Source: Monocercomonoides exilis (Eukaryota; Preaxostyla; Oxymonadida; Polymastigidae). Taken from it: DNA of 64,000 nt. The notes beneath the pieces are model-generated. The model searched no databases, was not told the origin of the DNA, and saw only the letters and a list, made by a program, of their open reading frames with translations. Below are positions 36,450 through 47,990 of the stretch, piece by piece; positions within the stretch are counted from its first letter, which is position 1; every line of letters begins with the position of its first letter. The translations under genes were made by a program, and so were the position numbers. The stretch lies in the NCBI GenBank assembly GCA_001643675.2, contig LSRY02000012.1, positions 808,501 to 872,500 on the forward strand, written 5' to 3'.

Positions 36450-38280
36450 ATGTTTTCTGATTCAATTCTTATTCTTTCTCCACTCATTGTTATTCCACCT
36501 TCTGATGAATTCGAGATTGTTGTGTCTTTCATCAAAACAGAACTATTAGTGATATCCACAACAGATCCATCCCACTTGCACATCTATTTATCTTCTGCAT
36601 TCAAATGATATTCATTTCTTTCCTTTGAACTCCCATTAAAAAGGCTATTGTCTATTTTCACATCCAAGCATTCACAAATCTCCATCATTCTTCACTTCTC
36701 TTTTGTGCTCCGACATTTCACAAAGGAACAGTTCAGCACACTCATTCTCTTTTCGGCTCCTTCCATCTTCATCACACTCTCATTCCCCAAAACCGAGATA
36801 TTCACTCCCTCAACCATCGTCATCTCAACTTGCACACTCCCTCCGACACAAATCAAACCACATTCACTCATTACATCCCAAACTCCAATCTCACTCATCG
36901 AAACCTTTCCCTCTTATGTCATTGATAGAAGTTGTTCTGTGGTGTGAATCCCCTCAAATGCTGTTTCTGTCATCTTCAGCTCTCCACTCTCCACACTCAC
37001 AATCCTGCTCTTCATCACTTGCCCTTTCCCACCTGAGCTGAACAAACACTCCGAAATCTCCAATCTCCAATCCTTCTCTTTCACAATGCTTTCCCCATCC
37101 CACCCAAACATCTACCCAAACGCAAATACACATCTCTCCACAACACACTCATCAACAAAAACAATCACACTTCCTCCATTCATTTCATCTTCTTCAATCA
37201 TTGCATTGAAATGAATGGTTGCCTGCGCTCTCTTCAATGATTTCACATTCAAATCTCCAATCTCACATACTCCCCCAATCGGACATTCTCCATCAATCAG
37301 AATCATATTCGTAACACTCATTTCAATATGTCAAACTCCCGAGCAAATGATTTTCGTTCTTCTCCCGTGCATCGCACTATCTGTTATCTCTCCACTGTGC
37401 GATACAGACGTTGCAATGCGAGCTAAGCCTGTTGAAAACATCAAATAAACCTTTATCCCCGTTCCATTTCCATTCACACACTCACACCCTTCAATTGTTG
37501 TATTTTTCACCACAAATGTCTCTCCTGCCTTCACACTTTTTTGTCATCACAACTCCATCACATGTTGTCCGATTCACATTTCGAATTGTCAAATTCCCCA
37601 GTAAACTTTCTCCTGAAAACTGTTCTGCTGTGATGGATCGGCTAACAGAAGTTGATTCACATTTTCATTTTTTTATCTCAACGTCATCCATCTTCAGCTA
37701 CCTCAATGCAACTTCAAATACAGGTGCTGTTATAACACTTCCTCCAATTGCTCCTGAGATCACCACATCCTTCAGCGAAAGAGTCCTGTTCCCCACATCC
37801 ATAACAAACACACCTGACGATGAGATCCTTGCCGTGTTGTAATCCATTCTATTTCCTCCAGTTCTATCAACAATCACATTTCTTCTTATTGAACACAAAC
37901 GCACAAGCAGTGCAATTTTATCTCCTTCATTCCCATTTTCATTCCCATTCTTCTTCAGCACATATGATGGAATTGTCAGTGGAGTGGAAAAATTCCAATG
38001 AGTTTGCATTCACTTTTGATCCCAACAACATGTCACTATCATCTTATTAAAAACATATTTCAAAAAAATAATATTCAATTGAAATATATCTTCCTAAACT
38101 TTATTCTATCATCAATGATCCTCCTTCGTTGCTCATCTTCGACTTTTACCCTTTTATCCGGCTTCCATTCGTTGCACCCCCTTCTCTTGCACTCCATCCA
38201 AACAGTACTACCACTTCTTCTCTTTTTTCTTCACATCAAATCTTCAATTCCTCATATTGTAACCTATCAAATGAACTTGA
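36450..38280 (-). pseudogene. Pmp-like beta-helix surface protein, degenerate
   Basis: Minus-strand frames are rich in short beta-strand repeats with the sense 'N-x-x-I/V-x-x-C-x-F' (LEISECLFSSGG, VLNCSFVKC, FVVKNTTIEGCECVNGNG), as in polymorphic outer-membrane-like beta-helix proteins of oxymonads and trichomonads. One frame covers 37,534-36,692 through TAG 37,112 and TAA 36,899 read as Gln (VFAFG-Q-MFGWDG, LLSMT-Q-EGKVS). TGA at 37,328 and ~37,666 and a frameshift near 37,540 break it. No signal peptide, membrane span or kinase part is seen. It is the only cargo of the surrounding transposon. These proteins are presumed cell-surface; the role is unknown. Confidence 0.65.
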
Positions 38281-38689
38281 AAGACAAATAATTCCTCATT
38301 TGAACAATTCATTTTTCATCAAAAAAAACAAACTTTTATTTTGTTCATTGTTTTTGTTTCTTAATATCGGGATTTTTTGCATTATCAATGTTAAACTCTG
38401 CAATATTGGTTCATTTAATGATATAATGATCGTTCCTGATTCAATAAAACATTAATATACAAACAAAAAGAAAATTTTTGAAAGAAAAATGCAAAAAAAA
38501 TATTTTTTTGATAAAAAGAATCAACAAATAGCATTTGGATTCCGTTGCAAACAAATTTGAATTCAACATCTGGTGGCTAATAAACATAAAGGTTGTTTAA
38601 AACATGTAAGTCGAATTAAAAAAAGGAGCTGTTGTCAACATTGAACAAGTGCGCATATAATAGTGTGCTTTAATTTACATATAAAAGAA

Positions 38690-39089
38690 AACGAATTACA
38701 CACTTTTAGGTTCTATTTTAACCAAAACAGCATATTCAAGTTTTCCAGATATTTAAAATTTATTGTGGGTTAGATCAAAGATATTTAATTAAATTTTTTA
38801 TTTATGATTTATATTTTTAATGATGAAAATTAACAAATAAAATAAGTCTATATAATAATGCAAACACTTCTGATGTGTAAAAATCACGTTTTCTTTAAAA
38901 TTTGAATAATTATTTATGAAATTCATGTTTTTATGGGTCATTTTTCAAAAATCATTTTTTTCAACAATAAAAATTTTTTTCGAAAAATCGGTCCATAAAA
39001 AGTTTTTAAATAATTATTATCTATTAATTCGTTATAATTTGAGGGTTTAAAAACGCAAATTGCAAAAGGAACGCGTTTGAACCTATGCC
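38690..39089 (-). repeat. right terminal inverted repeat of the 3.7-kb transposon
   Basis: Inverted partner of 35,349-35,748, followed directly by the GAGAATTC target duplication. Confidence 0.9.
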
Positions 39090-39420
39090 GAGAATTCACT
39101 GTTACTCTTGAAAGAAAAAGATCACAAGAATTAATATTAGAATTACTAAGTTTTAAAAGATACTCTTCGATTTGAGGAGATACAAGAATAAAAGATTTCG
39201 TATCTTTGATAGGAAAGCTGAGCGCGACAAGATTTATTAACCTTGAAGCGTCTTTTCTCCTTCCAGTGCTTCATAAGCTCCTGAACATGATTGTGAAGAG
39301 AATGGGATGGAATGGGAGCATGAAGATCAACCAATCAATTGTTGTCAGTCTTCGGAAATGAATATGGAGATTGACATAGAACATGCTTCGGAATAGGTGT
39401 ATAAAAGGTTCTTTTCCAAT
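39090..39420 (+). pseudogene. DIRS-like retroelement pol, continuation after the transposon
   Basis: After the duplicated GAGAATTC the frame reads TVTLERKRSQELILELLSFK, then a TGA, DTRIKDFVSLIGKLSATRFI, ASFLLPVLHKLLN and GWNGSMKIN: the connection domain that follows YXDD in DIRS-type pol. It corresponds to TWDTSKMTESSEQQRRRELKK... and RDLASFIG-Q-PSAIRF of the 59-kb element. It ends at TGA before 39,365. No RNase H or recombinase follows. Confidence 0.75.
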
Positions 39421-39784
39421 TCTTGATTATTCATTAAAACATTATGATAAATAAAAAGTGGAATTAATAATAAATCATTTGTATGGACTGGAATTTTGAA
39501 ATTATTTTAAATCCTTGAGAAAAAACAAATTTTAAAATGACCAATAAATAAGTGTATTTTTCCAAAAAAATATTTAAAACAAGATAATTTTGAAACAAAA
39601 AGTTGATGAAATGTTATTAATTGTGATATTGTCCTATTTTTATAATAAAAATTTGAGAAATAAAACATAAAAATAAATAAATAAATAAATAAAAATATTT
39701 TGTTCAATCTTTCCATTATATTTTAAATATACAAAATATTCGAATTTGCTTTCTATCGTTAAAAATTGGACACCAGTCTGCGAG

Positions 39785-40075
39785 CATAAGACAAATCAAA
39801 TGGGACAAAATATTTCACTTCAGGCATTTTCATTGAAAAATTATATACTTTTCATTGACTTTTTGTGTACAAAAAAAATAATAAAAATGGGTTCATTTTT
39901 TGACATACATAGATACTCACATAACTTTTTGTTATAACATCTATGACGACTCTCTGCAGATAAGAAAATTCAATTTATGTTGAAATCTGAGAATGATTAA
40001 TAATGTTAAAAGTGAAACAGTTTTATCAGAGCTTAGTGCAAAAAAAGCTTGAAATTTTGTATTTTTCCCCGTATG
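39785..40075 (+). repeat. dispersed repeat, copy 2
   Basis: Direct-orientation relative of 13,370-13,665. It lies just left of the 40,299 inverted repeat. 39,421-39,784 holds only short AT-rich frames and a short (AAAT)n. Confidence 0.55.
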
Positions 40076-40298
40076 TTTTTAAATATTATTTAAGTGTGCA
40101 CCGAATGATTATTATAATTTCATTCAATTCTTTATGAATTTTGATAATGATATTTAAGCTGATTATTTTTGTGCAATGGGAGTACATACACATAAATCCA
40201 TGGTGTTAATGATAAAGAAGCATATGATACACTTGTGTATGCATTCATTTCAATAATTAACATTGTTTTATCAAATTTTAAGACAAAACACAAAATAT

Positions 40299-40389
40299 AT
40301 GGGTATTTTTTTATGAAAAGTCACAAAATATTAATTGATCTGAAAATCAGATCATAAATGATCAGTAAATGTTGATCATTCCGTTACCA
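40299..40389 (+). repeat. left arm of a 91-bp inverted repeat pair (partner at 54,869-54,959)
   Basis: It begins ATGGGTATTTTTTTATGAAA followed by AGTCACAAAATATTAATTG and ends CCGTTACCA. The partner at 54.9 kb is its reverse complement with about three differences. The terminus matches the pattern of family C MITEs (GGGT...GAAAAGTCACAAA). Confidence 0.8.
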
Positions 40390-40414
40390 AAATAAAATAT
40401 TTATTATCAAACAA

Positions 40415-43176
40415 ATGCAATTTGATACTTATTCTCAAAGCAGAAAATCTCAAATTTGTCAAGAACTGAAAAAATATTTGAACCAGTGTTCAAATAACAC
40501 AGAGAATCAACTAATATTATATTTCTTAAACCATTCTAATAACGGAAAGAAAATAAAGCAATCATTCATTGAGTGTTTGAATGGTATTGTATTATCATTG
40601 TTTTTCTTAATTATAAAAAAAGTTTGTTTTTATTTGCAAAAGAAAAATATACCAAAGTTCTGTTTCATTGTGGAATTTAATACGATTTACTAAATAAAAA
40701 AGACAAAGTTTTGCTCTTGCAAACATTTTTGAAAGTTGTGGAGGAGCAAGAGCTGTTTCAAGCGGGGTGGAGTTGCACAAAGAACAACATTGTTCATGCC
40801 AAAAGAATGTTGAAACGTCATGATTATGGAGTGATTCGTTCATCAAAGCCCTATACGCCAACTGCTCGAAAACGTTTATATATATTCTATATTTAACCTT
40901 TTTTAAAATTTTTTGAAGCAATGACTCATTTCAATTTTTCGTTTTGTGAATGGTGGCTTCGAAAACACGCCACAGAATGTTGCATAAAGAAAAGGAAAAA
41001 ACGAAATTCTATTATTGAAGAATTATCTGAAGATGATATGGTGTTTCTGAATACAAAGAAAGAAAAAGAAATACCAAATATTACTTCTCCAAACTTGATG
41101 GAATATGATAATCATTCTCTTAATATTAAAAAGAACTCCATTGGAGAAAACAAACGAAATATTTCATTAAATTCCAAAGAAGAACTTGAATCAAATCAAT
41201 ACAAATCAAAAACAAATTTCTCACAAGAACATATAGATTACATTACAATTATTAACAATAAACAGTTATCAAATGTTCAATTTGGCATATCAAAAACATT
41301 AATAAGTCTAAATAAAAAAAGAAATCAATAGAAAAACTCTTCATCGAAGTGTCGACTTTCATCTTCCACTGAATATCCATCTGCCGCCTCTCGCGCCATG
41401 TCTTCCGCCTCTTCAAGCAGCGCTGCAAGTTCCAGCTGCTCGTCTGATTCAATTATCCGAACTTCTTTAATTCATGTACTGACTGAAACAAATAACGGAA
41501 ATACATTTGATGATACAAATATTTTAAATAATATTCATATGAATGTGACAAATGAAAACTCTATCGAGAAAACATTACATTTATCAAAAATCGAAACAAA
41601 AAATTCTAAAATGAAAAAGAAGATGATGTCCTCATTTTTGAAAGAATCTTCAAACGATATAATTGATCAAACTTTGAAAAACGAAGATGAAAAATGGTTT
41701 GAGAATGAAATACGTATAATTAATGGATCCAAATATTCGCTTTGGAAGCAAATGGTGAAGGAAATTGATGTTAAACTTAGCTATTCACACTTTTATACAC
41801 TTTCAAAAAATTTAAGAAAATCAAAAAGAAGAACTGATGTGTGTAATTTGTGTGCTCGAAGAGAAATGTTAACGAAGATTCAAAGAATCAGACATTTAAC
41901 GTTGAAGGAAAGGGAAGAAAAAAGATTATTAGAAATTCATCAAATAATCCAGAACAAACAGAGAAATTATTATCATAAATGTATTGAAGAACTTTCATTC
42001 GGACAAACAATTGTTATTCTCGATTACAAACAAAACTGGTGCCTCCCAATAAAACAATCCCAGGTGAGCAGAGATTTTTATGAAAAGAAAGAAGTTTCTC
42101 ACCTGGGAGTTGTTATTTATCAATCACAACACAAAAGAAATAGCAAATCAAGTTTCCACTTTTTTTCAGAAGTGCTTTCCAAGGACAGTCGATATTCTAT
42201 CGACTGCCTTGAAAATGCACTTGACTTCTCTCTTAAGTCATCATGTTCAAACCTATCACTCAACGAATGGACCGACTGCGGTCCTCATTTCAGAAACGGT
42301 TCATTTCTTCATTTCATCCTCCATCCTTCATCTTTTGTTATTCAAAAATTCTCATCCACTTCGCTTTCCTTCTTTTCAGAAGGACACGGAAAAAGCGAGG
42401 TTGATGGAGAGTTTGGTGTCCTCTCGAGAGAAGCACAGAACTCTCGAGAGGACATCTCATCTGTTGATGAGCTAATCTCTTTTTTCAAAAAAAGATTTAA
42501 CTCATCAACAGATGAGATAGGAAGTGCCTCAATCAATAGGCACTTCCTCCCATACACCCCTAGGCTTCAAGTGAGAGTCTCACCGAAGCTGAGGGTGAAA
42601 GAGTTGAAGAAGAATCTTTTATGGAGCAGCGAAGAAGGAAGGATTTTCGCTGCTCCATTCAACGAAGAAGAAAATACAAGATGGAGTGAAGTGAGGGTTG
42701 CTGTTTCTTTCGAAAGAGCGAAGAAACAAGCAACAAGCAAGATATACTCTTGCCTCTCTTCTCCAATTGGAAAGCAAACACTTTCACTTATTTTGGGAAG
42801 ATGGGAAGAGGAAAAAGACAATCATTCAATATCAGAATTGCTTCCATGCGAAGAAGGAACAGCCGAAGGAACAGCCGAAGGAACAGCCGAAGAAACAGCC
42901 GAAGAAACAGCCGAAGAAACAGCCGAAGAAACAGCCGAAGAAACAGATAATTTTGATAATAAACCAAGACGCACTTATTCTCAATATGTTTGCCAATGGG
43001 ATGTTGAAGACGAAGAAAGAAGGAAGGAAGCTATAGTTCTCATTGAGGAAGAAGGCAATGTTGAAGAGATAAGTGGAACGATAATAAGTGACAATGATGA
43101 TGCTAATTTTTAAATAAATCTGAACTTTGAATTAAAAGAGAAGTGTGAAGATAATGCTTGTCTCCAAACATTTTGA
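40415..43176 (+). CDS. transposase-like protein (HTH, treble-clef Cys, D-D-E-like core)
   Basis: One frame is open from 40,573 to TGA 43,174-43,176 with TAA/TAG as Gln: TAA 40,894 (or spliced out), TAG 41,329 and TAA 43,111. An upstream frame from ATG 40,415 is probably exon 1. A likely 45-nt intron is 40,874-40,918. Order: HTH-like FQAGWSCTKNN...VHAKRMLKRHDYG; a Ser/Asn-rich linker; CNLCARREM (Cys pair); VILDYKQNW (first Asp); WTDCGPHFRNG (second Asp); SEGHGKSEVDGEFG (acidic third motif); an (E-G/E-T-A)n repeat; an acidic end. D...D-x-C/S...GHGK-x-x-x-DG occurs in eukaryotic DDE-type transposase-like proteins; the assignment rests on this pattern. It sits just inside the 40,299 inverted repeat. 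The coding DNA at 42.06-42.75 kb is a chain of hairpins. Confidence 0.75.
42059..42753 (+). repeat. chain of hairpins within the transposase-like coding sequence
   Basis: Successive inverted repeats, each closing on itself: 42,059-42,107 (arms CCCAGGTGAG/CTCACCTGGG); 42,170-42,222 (core CAGTCGATA-TTC-TATCGACTG); 42,269-42,284 (GGACCG-ACTG-CGGTCC); 42,361-42,398; 42,418-42,453 (13-bp perfect arms, 10-nt loop); 42,454-42,518 (18-bp perfect arms); 42,519-42,548 (10-bp arms); 42,561-42,596 (imperfect, with GTGAGA-G-TCTCAC inside); 42,603-42,663 (12-bp core plus GTTGAA/TTCAAC); 42,697-42,734 (16-nt near-perfect arms); 42,737-42,753. From 42,418 on they are nearly head to tail. Confidence 0.9.
42857..42945 (+). 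repeat. 12-bp tandem repeat in coding sequence
   Basis: GAAGGAACAGCC three times, then GAAGAAACAGCC about four to five times, encoding E-G-T-A and E-E-T-A units. The unit length keeps the frame. The change from GGA to GAA separates two blocks, as expected from stepwise expansion. Confidence 0.95.
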
Positions 43177-43381
43177 ATATTCAAAATCTTTGTGACATAT
43201 TTTCAAAACGTTCTTTTTCTCAACTTCTCTTTCAGCTCAAATCCATTGCTCCTCCAGCGGCATCTCCATCGTCACCATCTCAAATGCTTTCGAATCTTTT
43301 CTCACTCAGTCATTCACTAACTCCCTCAAATTATCTGCTTCATTCTTGACTTTTCTGCACAAAACAACATACAAAACAAAT

Positions 43382-46360
43382 TCAACGAAAGCAATCAGAA
43401 ATATTTTCAACATTGATTCCAAAGCTTTCGCATTTAATTTTCTCGTGCAATACATTTCTTTCAGATGCAAAATGAGACGCATTCAGATTGTTGATGGACA
43501 TTTTCCCTCTCTCCAAACGAGCAATCCCGAAGCTCGACAGAAAAGTCAGATAAGAAAATGTTATGCTCTCAAGATGGATTTCTCCACCTTCTCCTACAGC
43601 AATCCACAATTTCCCAGTCTCTTCAGAGCCTTCGCTTCCTCCAAATTCACAATTCAATATTGTTACTCGTCCCCCATTCATCCGAATAACGCCAACATCA
43701 CCTTCTGCCGGAGAGGTAGGAAGTTTGAAAACAAGTCTGTTGAGCAGAAGCACTGTCGGTGTGAGGCCATCAACCACATTGAAGAAACCCTTGCTTTCTG
43801 TTCTCAGTTCTGATTTAGAAGCAACTCCGCGGATTGTGAGCGATTTACCATCTCTTCTCATCTCTCCAGAAACCCAGTTGTAGTTGTTGATCTGAACAGT
43901 TGTCTGATTTTCTTTTAGGTTGCTCATCCCAACTTCCAATCGATCGCATGGATTCGCATCGCTTCCACAGTTCGGCAACGTGCATTTTCCTGACTCAACA
44001 AAAATAATATCTCCTGTTCCAGAAAACAGATATTTCTTGATCGAGTAATCAATTTCTGTGCTTTCAACCGAGTCCATAACCCAGAAATATTGCTCTAGCG
44101 TGCTCAATTCGTCAATTGTCCCAAACCACAAATCTTCTTTGATCAGCGTTTCTGGATTCCATCAAAGCAGAAATAGGTCATTTTTCTTTGAAGCTAGATT
44201 TCTTGTGAACGTGTTTGACTTCATCGAATACTGAACATTCACATCAAATTTCAGATGCAACCCTCCTCCATATCCCTATGCTCCCAGCGCTGCACAGCTC
44301 TCCTCCATTCAACACATTGAATGCACCCATCCCTCCAAATGGAACCTCTCCTTGACACATATCTTTTGAAAGCACACAGTTGCTGATCTCCATTCGCTTT
44401 CCCTGTCCAATAACGCCTGAAAAGACTGGGCCATTCCCATTGTTGCGAGTAACATTCGACAATTCACTTGAATGTATTATCATTCCGCTTCCTTCCCCAA
44501 AAGAAATGACACTGCCACTTTCCAGTGATGAGCCATTGACTGTTAGCTTCTTGATGTCGGTTGAAGATCCATCACTCAAGTGAATAAGCCCATGTGAAGT
44601 CTGGCTCTCAATCCCTTCAATAGTGCATCCTGCAATAAATAATAATGTTCCTTGCCCTCTCAGCTCGACTGCAGCAATATCTCCAAAATCAATTCTTTCA
44701 GCTCAAATTCAGTTAAATGAATTTCGCCTCCTGTTGCACAAAGAATGCTGAATTGAATTGCATCACTTTCCACTTGCCTTGTCACTGAGCAATTAGCAAT
44801 GCTCAAAGTTGATTGCTGGCACAGAATCAGACATAATCGAGGTGTTTAAACGAAGCTCGAAGGCATTGAAAAAGTGATATTCGAAATCGAAACATCTGCT
44901 GCTGTCTCAATCAATCCATCCCCTTCCCCGCTTCCGTTGCTGCAGACAAAAATGGAAATATCTTTTTTTGAAGCTAAAATGGAAACAGAACACGAGGCAA
45001 ATCTTATACAGCTATCCAGCTGGAAAGATGGGAGTACTTCAACAACACCTTGCTCTTGCACTGATCCAAATCTCAATTCAACAACTTTGCTGATTGTATG
45101 GCAAGGCGCAAATGAAAATCCGCATCCCGAATGATCATATCCTCCATCTGCTTCGCTTCCAACATATCCGCTTCAGAAAATGAAGTTAGAAATACAGTTA
45201 AAGGAATCGCACAATCTTAATTGCAGGAGACTCGCTCATACCCCATCAAATCCGTTTTGTTCATCTCCCTCCAAGCTATTTGGAAGTTATCTGCTCGAAC
45301 TGTCTCAGTCAAGTTGTTGGCATCCACAAATATGTTATTTCCTTTCAACGCTTTGCATTCAAAGAATGTCAGGTTTTTCAGCGAACAAACTCCATTTTTA
45401 TCTGAAATAAGCAGATATATCCCTCCTCCTAATCCTCTTCCTCTATTTAATTCTTCACAACTTGGTACATTTCAGTTGCTGAATCTGGTGTTGTTCACAG
45501 CAACGTTCATATTCCCATGTTTCTGGATAAACAAAGATCCGCCCTTCAGCTCGTTTCCGTTTTCGCATGATGAACTTAACTTGCACCCATCGATCACAAT
45601 CTCGGAGTTTCCTCTATTCCCATATGCACTGAACAGTTCACCATTTCCGTTCTTCGCGTCATTTTGATGGAAAAAACAATATCTTATCTAGTGAGTCTGA
45701 ACAGCTTGTTCCGAAAGTCCACTGAAGTTTATTCCTGCTCCTCCTAAAATTGTTGAATTTGTAAATATTCCATTCACTGTGTTCAAGATAATCATATTTT
45801 CTGTGATCAAAAGTGCTGAAAGGTTAATACTCGGCAAAGCGAAATTAGATTATATGTAACCAGAAGAATTTCCATCCCAATTTTTTAACAAAACGAGAGT
45901 TTGAAAAAATGAAGGTTCCTGATGACCGAAGATATTTCAGACGTAAGAAACACACCATTCCATAAGAATGTGAAATTGAGCAATTTTCAAAAGCAAGTTC
46001 TTTGTATTGTTCATTTTTCATATGATCAACTCGGTAAATCGCTTCTCCACGATTTGCGCAACACTTGCTGAAATTTGATGAAATCAATATTTGTTTTTTT
46101 CCAAATTTGAAAAATGGAAATCTCCTCCATGAATAAGCTCTTCATTTTCAATTGCGCTTATTCAGTCAAATAAACTATAACGAATATTGATTGATGCACC
46201 ATGTGTAGAAGCGGCAATAATACTCTCAGATTCTTGTGGGTGTATGTTTCCCGCTTATTCCACAAAAATAAAAGTTCTCCCGTATCAAGAAGGTTTTTTC
46301 TCCCTGGTTGTATTATACTGTTTCTTAATCCAAAAACACTATCACTACTTAAATAACTGC
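43382..46360 (-). CDS. Pmp-like beta-helix surface protein, several frames (introns, decay or read errors)
   Basis: The minus-strand coding character is continuous but shifts frame. Pieces from the 5' side: IIAASTHGASINIRYSLFD, FSKCCANRGEAIYRVDHMKN, FENCSISHSYG, HSGCGFSFAPCHTISKVVEL, ISNITFSMPSSF, SVISFGEGSGMIIHSSELSN, MEISNCVLSKDMCQGEV, and the C-terminal frame 44,131-43,382 with FVESGKCTLPNCGSDANPCD and VTILNCEFGGSEGSEET, ending at TGA 43,382-43,384. 'S-G-x-x-x-x-x-CG-x-x-x-x-PC' is the repeat mark shared with the 47, 55 and 63 kb loci. Beta-helix repeats predict an extracellular solenoid. No signal peptide, membrane span or kinase part was found, so the 5' end is incomplete. TGA codons (for example near 46,165) suggest decay. 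Confidence 0.6.
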
Positions 46361-46635
46361 TGTCACTTCACTATGGGAACAAGATTCAGAAATTTTGCAT
46401 TTTCTAGGATGTTCGTTTTGAAAGAATATACGCAATTTCACTTGTAATATGATAATAAGAATGATTCTTGTATATGTTGAAATAAACTCTGACAGTTCAT
46501 TTCACAACCAAAAAATTTGTGCAGTATTGTGCTTCTCAATAGTGCTTTTGAACATGTTTTTTATAAAATAAAAATAAGCATAGTAAAAGCTCAATAAACA
46601 TTTTTTGCTATGATCATAATTAAAATTCAAATTTC

Positions 46636-46753
46636 TTTATTGTTTAATAATTTTTTGAAAAGAAGAATTTCACAATTATCAAACAAACTTTTCCATGAAA
46701 GTTTGTTTGATAATTGTGAAATTCTTCTTTTCAAAAAATTATTAAAACAATAA
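46636..46753. repeat. 57-bp near-perfect palindrome between divergent genes
   Basis: Two ~57-nt arms (46,636-46,693 and 46,697-46,753) are reverse complements with a single-base indel near the outer end and a short centre around TTCCATG. It lies between the minus-strand Pmp gene to the left and the plus-strand Pmp gene to the right. It could be a foldback MITE or a hairpin regulatory element. The rest of 46,361-47,090 has no supported gene. Confidence 0.85.
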
Positions 46754-47090
46754 ATTATGTTTCTGTTTTCTTATCAAAATAAAAATTTCAATTTTGCTAT
46801 GAATTATTGTTTTATTTGCTTAAACTGTTCTGTAACTGCAGATATATAAAATGTTCATAGTTTGTATGGATTCTTTTTCTAGTTAAAAATTGAGATTCGT
46901 TAATGAATCAAATTTTTATTTGATAATAATTTTTCATTGCACAGAATGCGCCTGGAATTTCAATTAATGCAAAGAATCCTCCCACAAGTTTGATAAAGAT
47001 GTTAAACACGCAAATCAAACGGTTTTTATCTATCTTTCATTTAAATGCTATATTATTCTATTAAAATGTTAAATTTCTTTTTTTAAGCTT

Positions 47091-47990
47091 AGAAAGTTTG
47101 CTGCATATTTCAGAGCACATTTTGTGAAATATCCTACAATATGGGACTGCGAAACAGACTCTTTAGAAGAAGAAATGGATATTCAGCTGAATGATGTGAA
47201 ATACCAGAGTGAGACGCTATTTGTATCTTCTGCTGATAAAAACTGGGAAGACAGCAAGCAATGCGGAGAGTTTCGTTTTCCTTGTGAGTCATTCGATGTT
47301 GGAGTGCAATACATCATCCCTTCGCGCAATTCGTAGCTGTTGATATTAGGGGAAATGATCATCAATGGAGAAAGCAGTGCGTTGAATGTTATTGTGCGCT
47401 CCCTTGAATCTATTTCATCTGCTTTGGTTCATCTGAACTCAACAATTGTTAGTGACGAGGGAAGCATCATCACAACAACAAAAATTGTTCGGATTGAAAG
47501 ATTGAAATTCAACTTTGATCAGTCATTATCCTATTCAGGCAGTTCTCTTATCCTTGAAGCAAAAGGCCAGCTCTCTCTTTCATTTGTTGATTTTTCTTCG
47601 ACATTTGTATCAGAAAACATTGAAGCTGTTGTTATCGATTCATCATTGCTGAGCATCGAAAATGGAATTGTGCATGTTGATAACTGCTCAATAACAATGC
47701 TATCATTCAAGAAATCATTGTTTCTGTTTTGTGGAGATGAAATATCATTGATAAATATGAAGCTGGAACAGGTTGAATCAACAAGAAATGTTGTTGAGAT
47801 TGGGCAATGTGGAAATGCTGTGCTGAATGGAATTGATGCCTATGGAGTGAAATTGTCTGAAGGTTGCATCATTTCGATTGACAGTTCGACATCGGGAAGT
47901 GTTTCAGTTGGAAGCTCCTCATTCAAGAACTGCTCGAGAAATTCGTAAGGAGCTTCTGTTCTTAAAGTGTTTCTTCTTCTTCTTCTTCTT
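47091..47990 (+). CDS. Pmp-like beta-helix protein fragment
   Basis: One plus frame runs from about 47,091 through TAG 47,334-47,336 (SRNS-Q-LLILGEMI) and TAA 47,946-47,948 (CSRNS-Q-GASVLKV) read as Gln. It contains FVSSADKNWEDSKQCGEF then RFPCESFDVG, the family repeat mark, followed by beta-helix-like repeats (IENGIVHVDNCSITMLSF, AVVIDSSLLSIENG). At about 47,967 it runs into a (CTT)n microsatellite that would encode poly-Leu. The downstream part of the protein is not visible, so the gene is cut off by repeat expansion or continues in an exon I cannot place. An upstream exon is likely, since there is no suitable ATG and a TTTCAG lies at 47,108-47,113. Confidence 0.6.

Larger units (their letters stand above)
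35349..39089. mobile_element. 3.7-kb transposon with ~400-bp TIRs carrying a Pmp-like gene
   Basis: The ends are GGCATAGGTTCAAACGCGTT and its exact complement at 39,070-39,089. About 400 bp at each end (35,349-35,748 and 38,690-39,089) are near-identical in inverted orientation, with about one difference seen, then diverge over ~50 bp. GAGAATTC lies immediately outside both ends (35,341-35,348 and 39,090-39,097): an 8-bp target-site duplication. Removing the element restores one DIRS reading frame (WNTREF followed by TVTLERKRSQ). The only coding material inside is the Pmp-like gene at 36.4-38.3 kb; no transposase is seen. An 8-bp duplication is compatible with hAT, Merlin or P-type transposases; which of them moved it is unknown. 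Confidence 0.9.

Noticed and set aside
42857-42945. CRISPR-like array
   Set aside because: Head-to-tail 12-bp units without spacers inside an ORF; a coding minisatellite.
45180-45667. Plus-strand ORFs across 44-45.7 kb as genes
   Set aside because: They are antisense shadows of the minus-strand Pmp-like gene, whose frames carry the family repeat marks.
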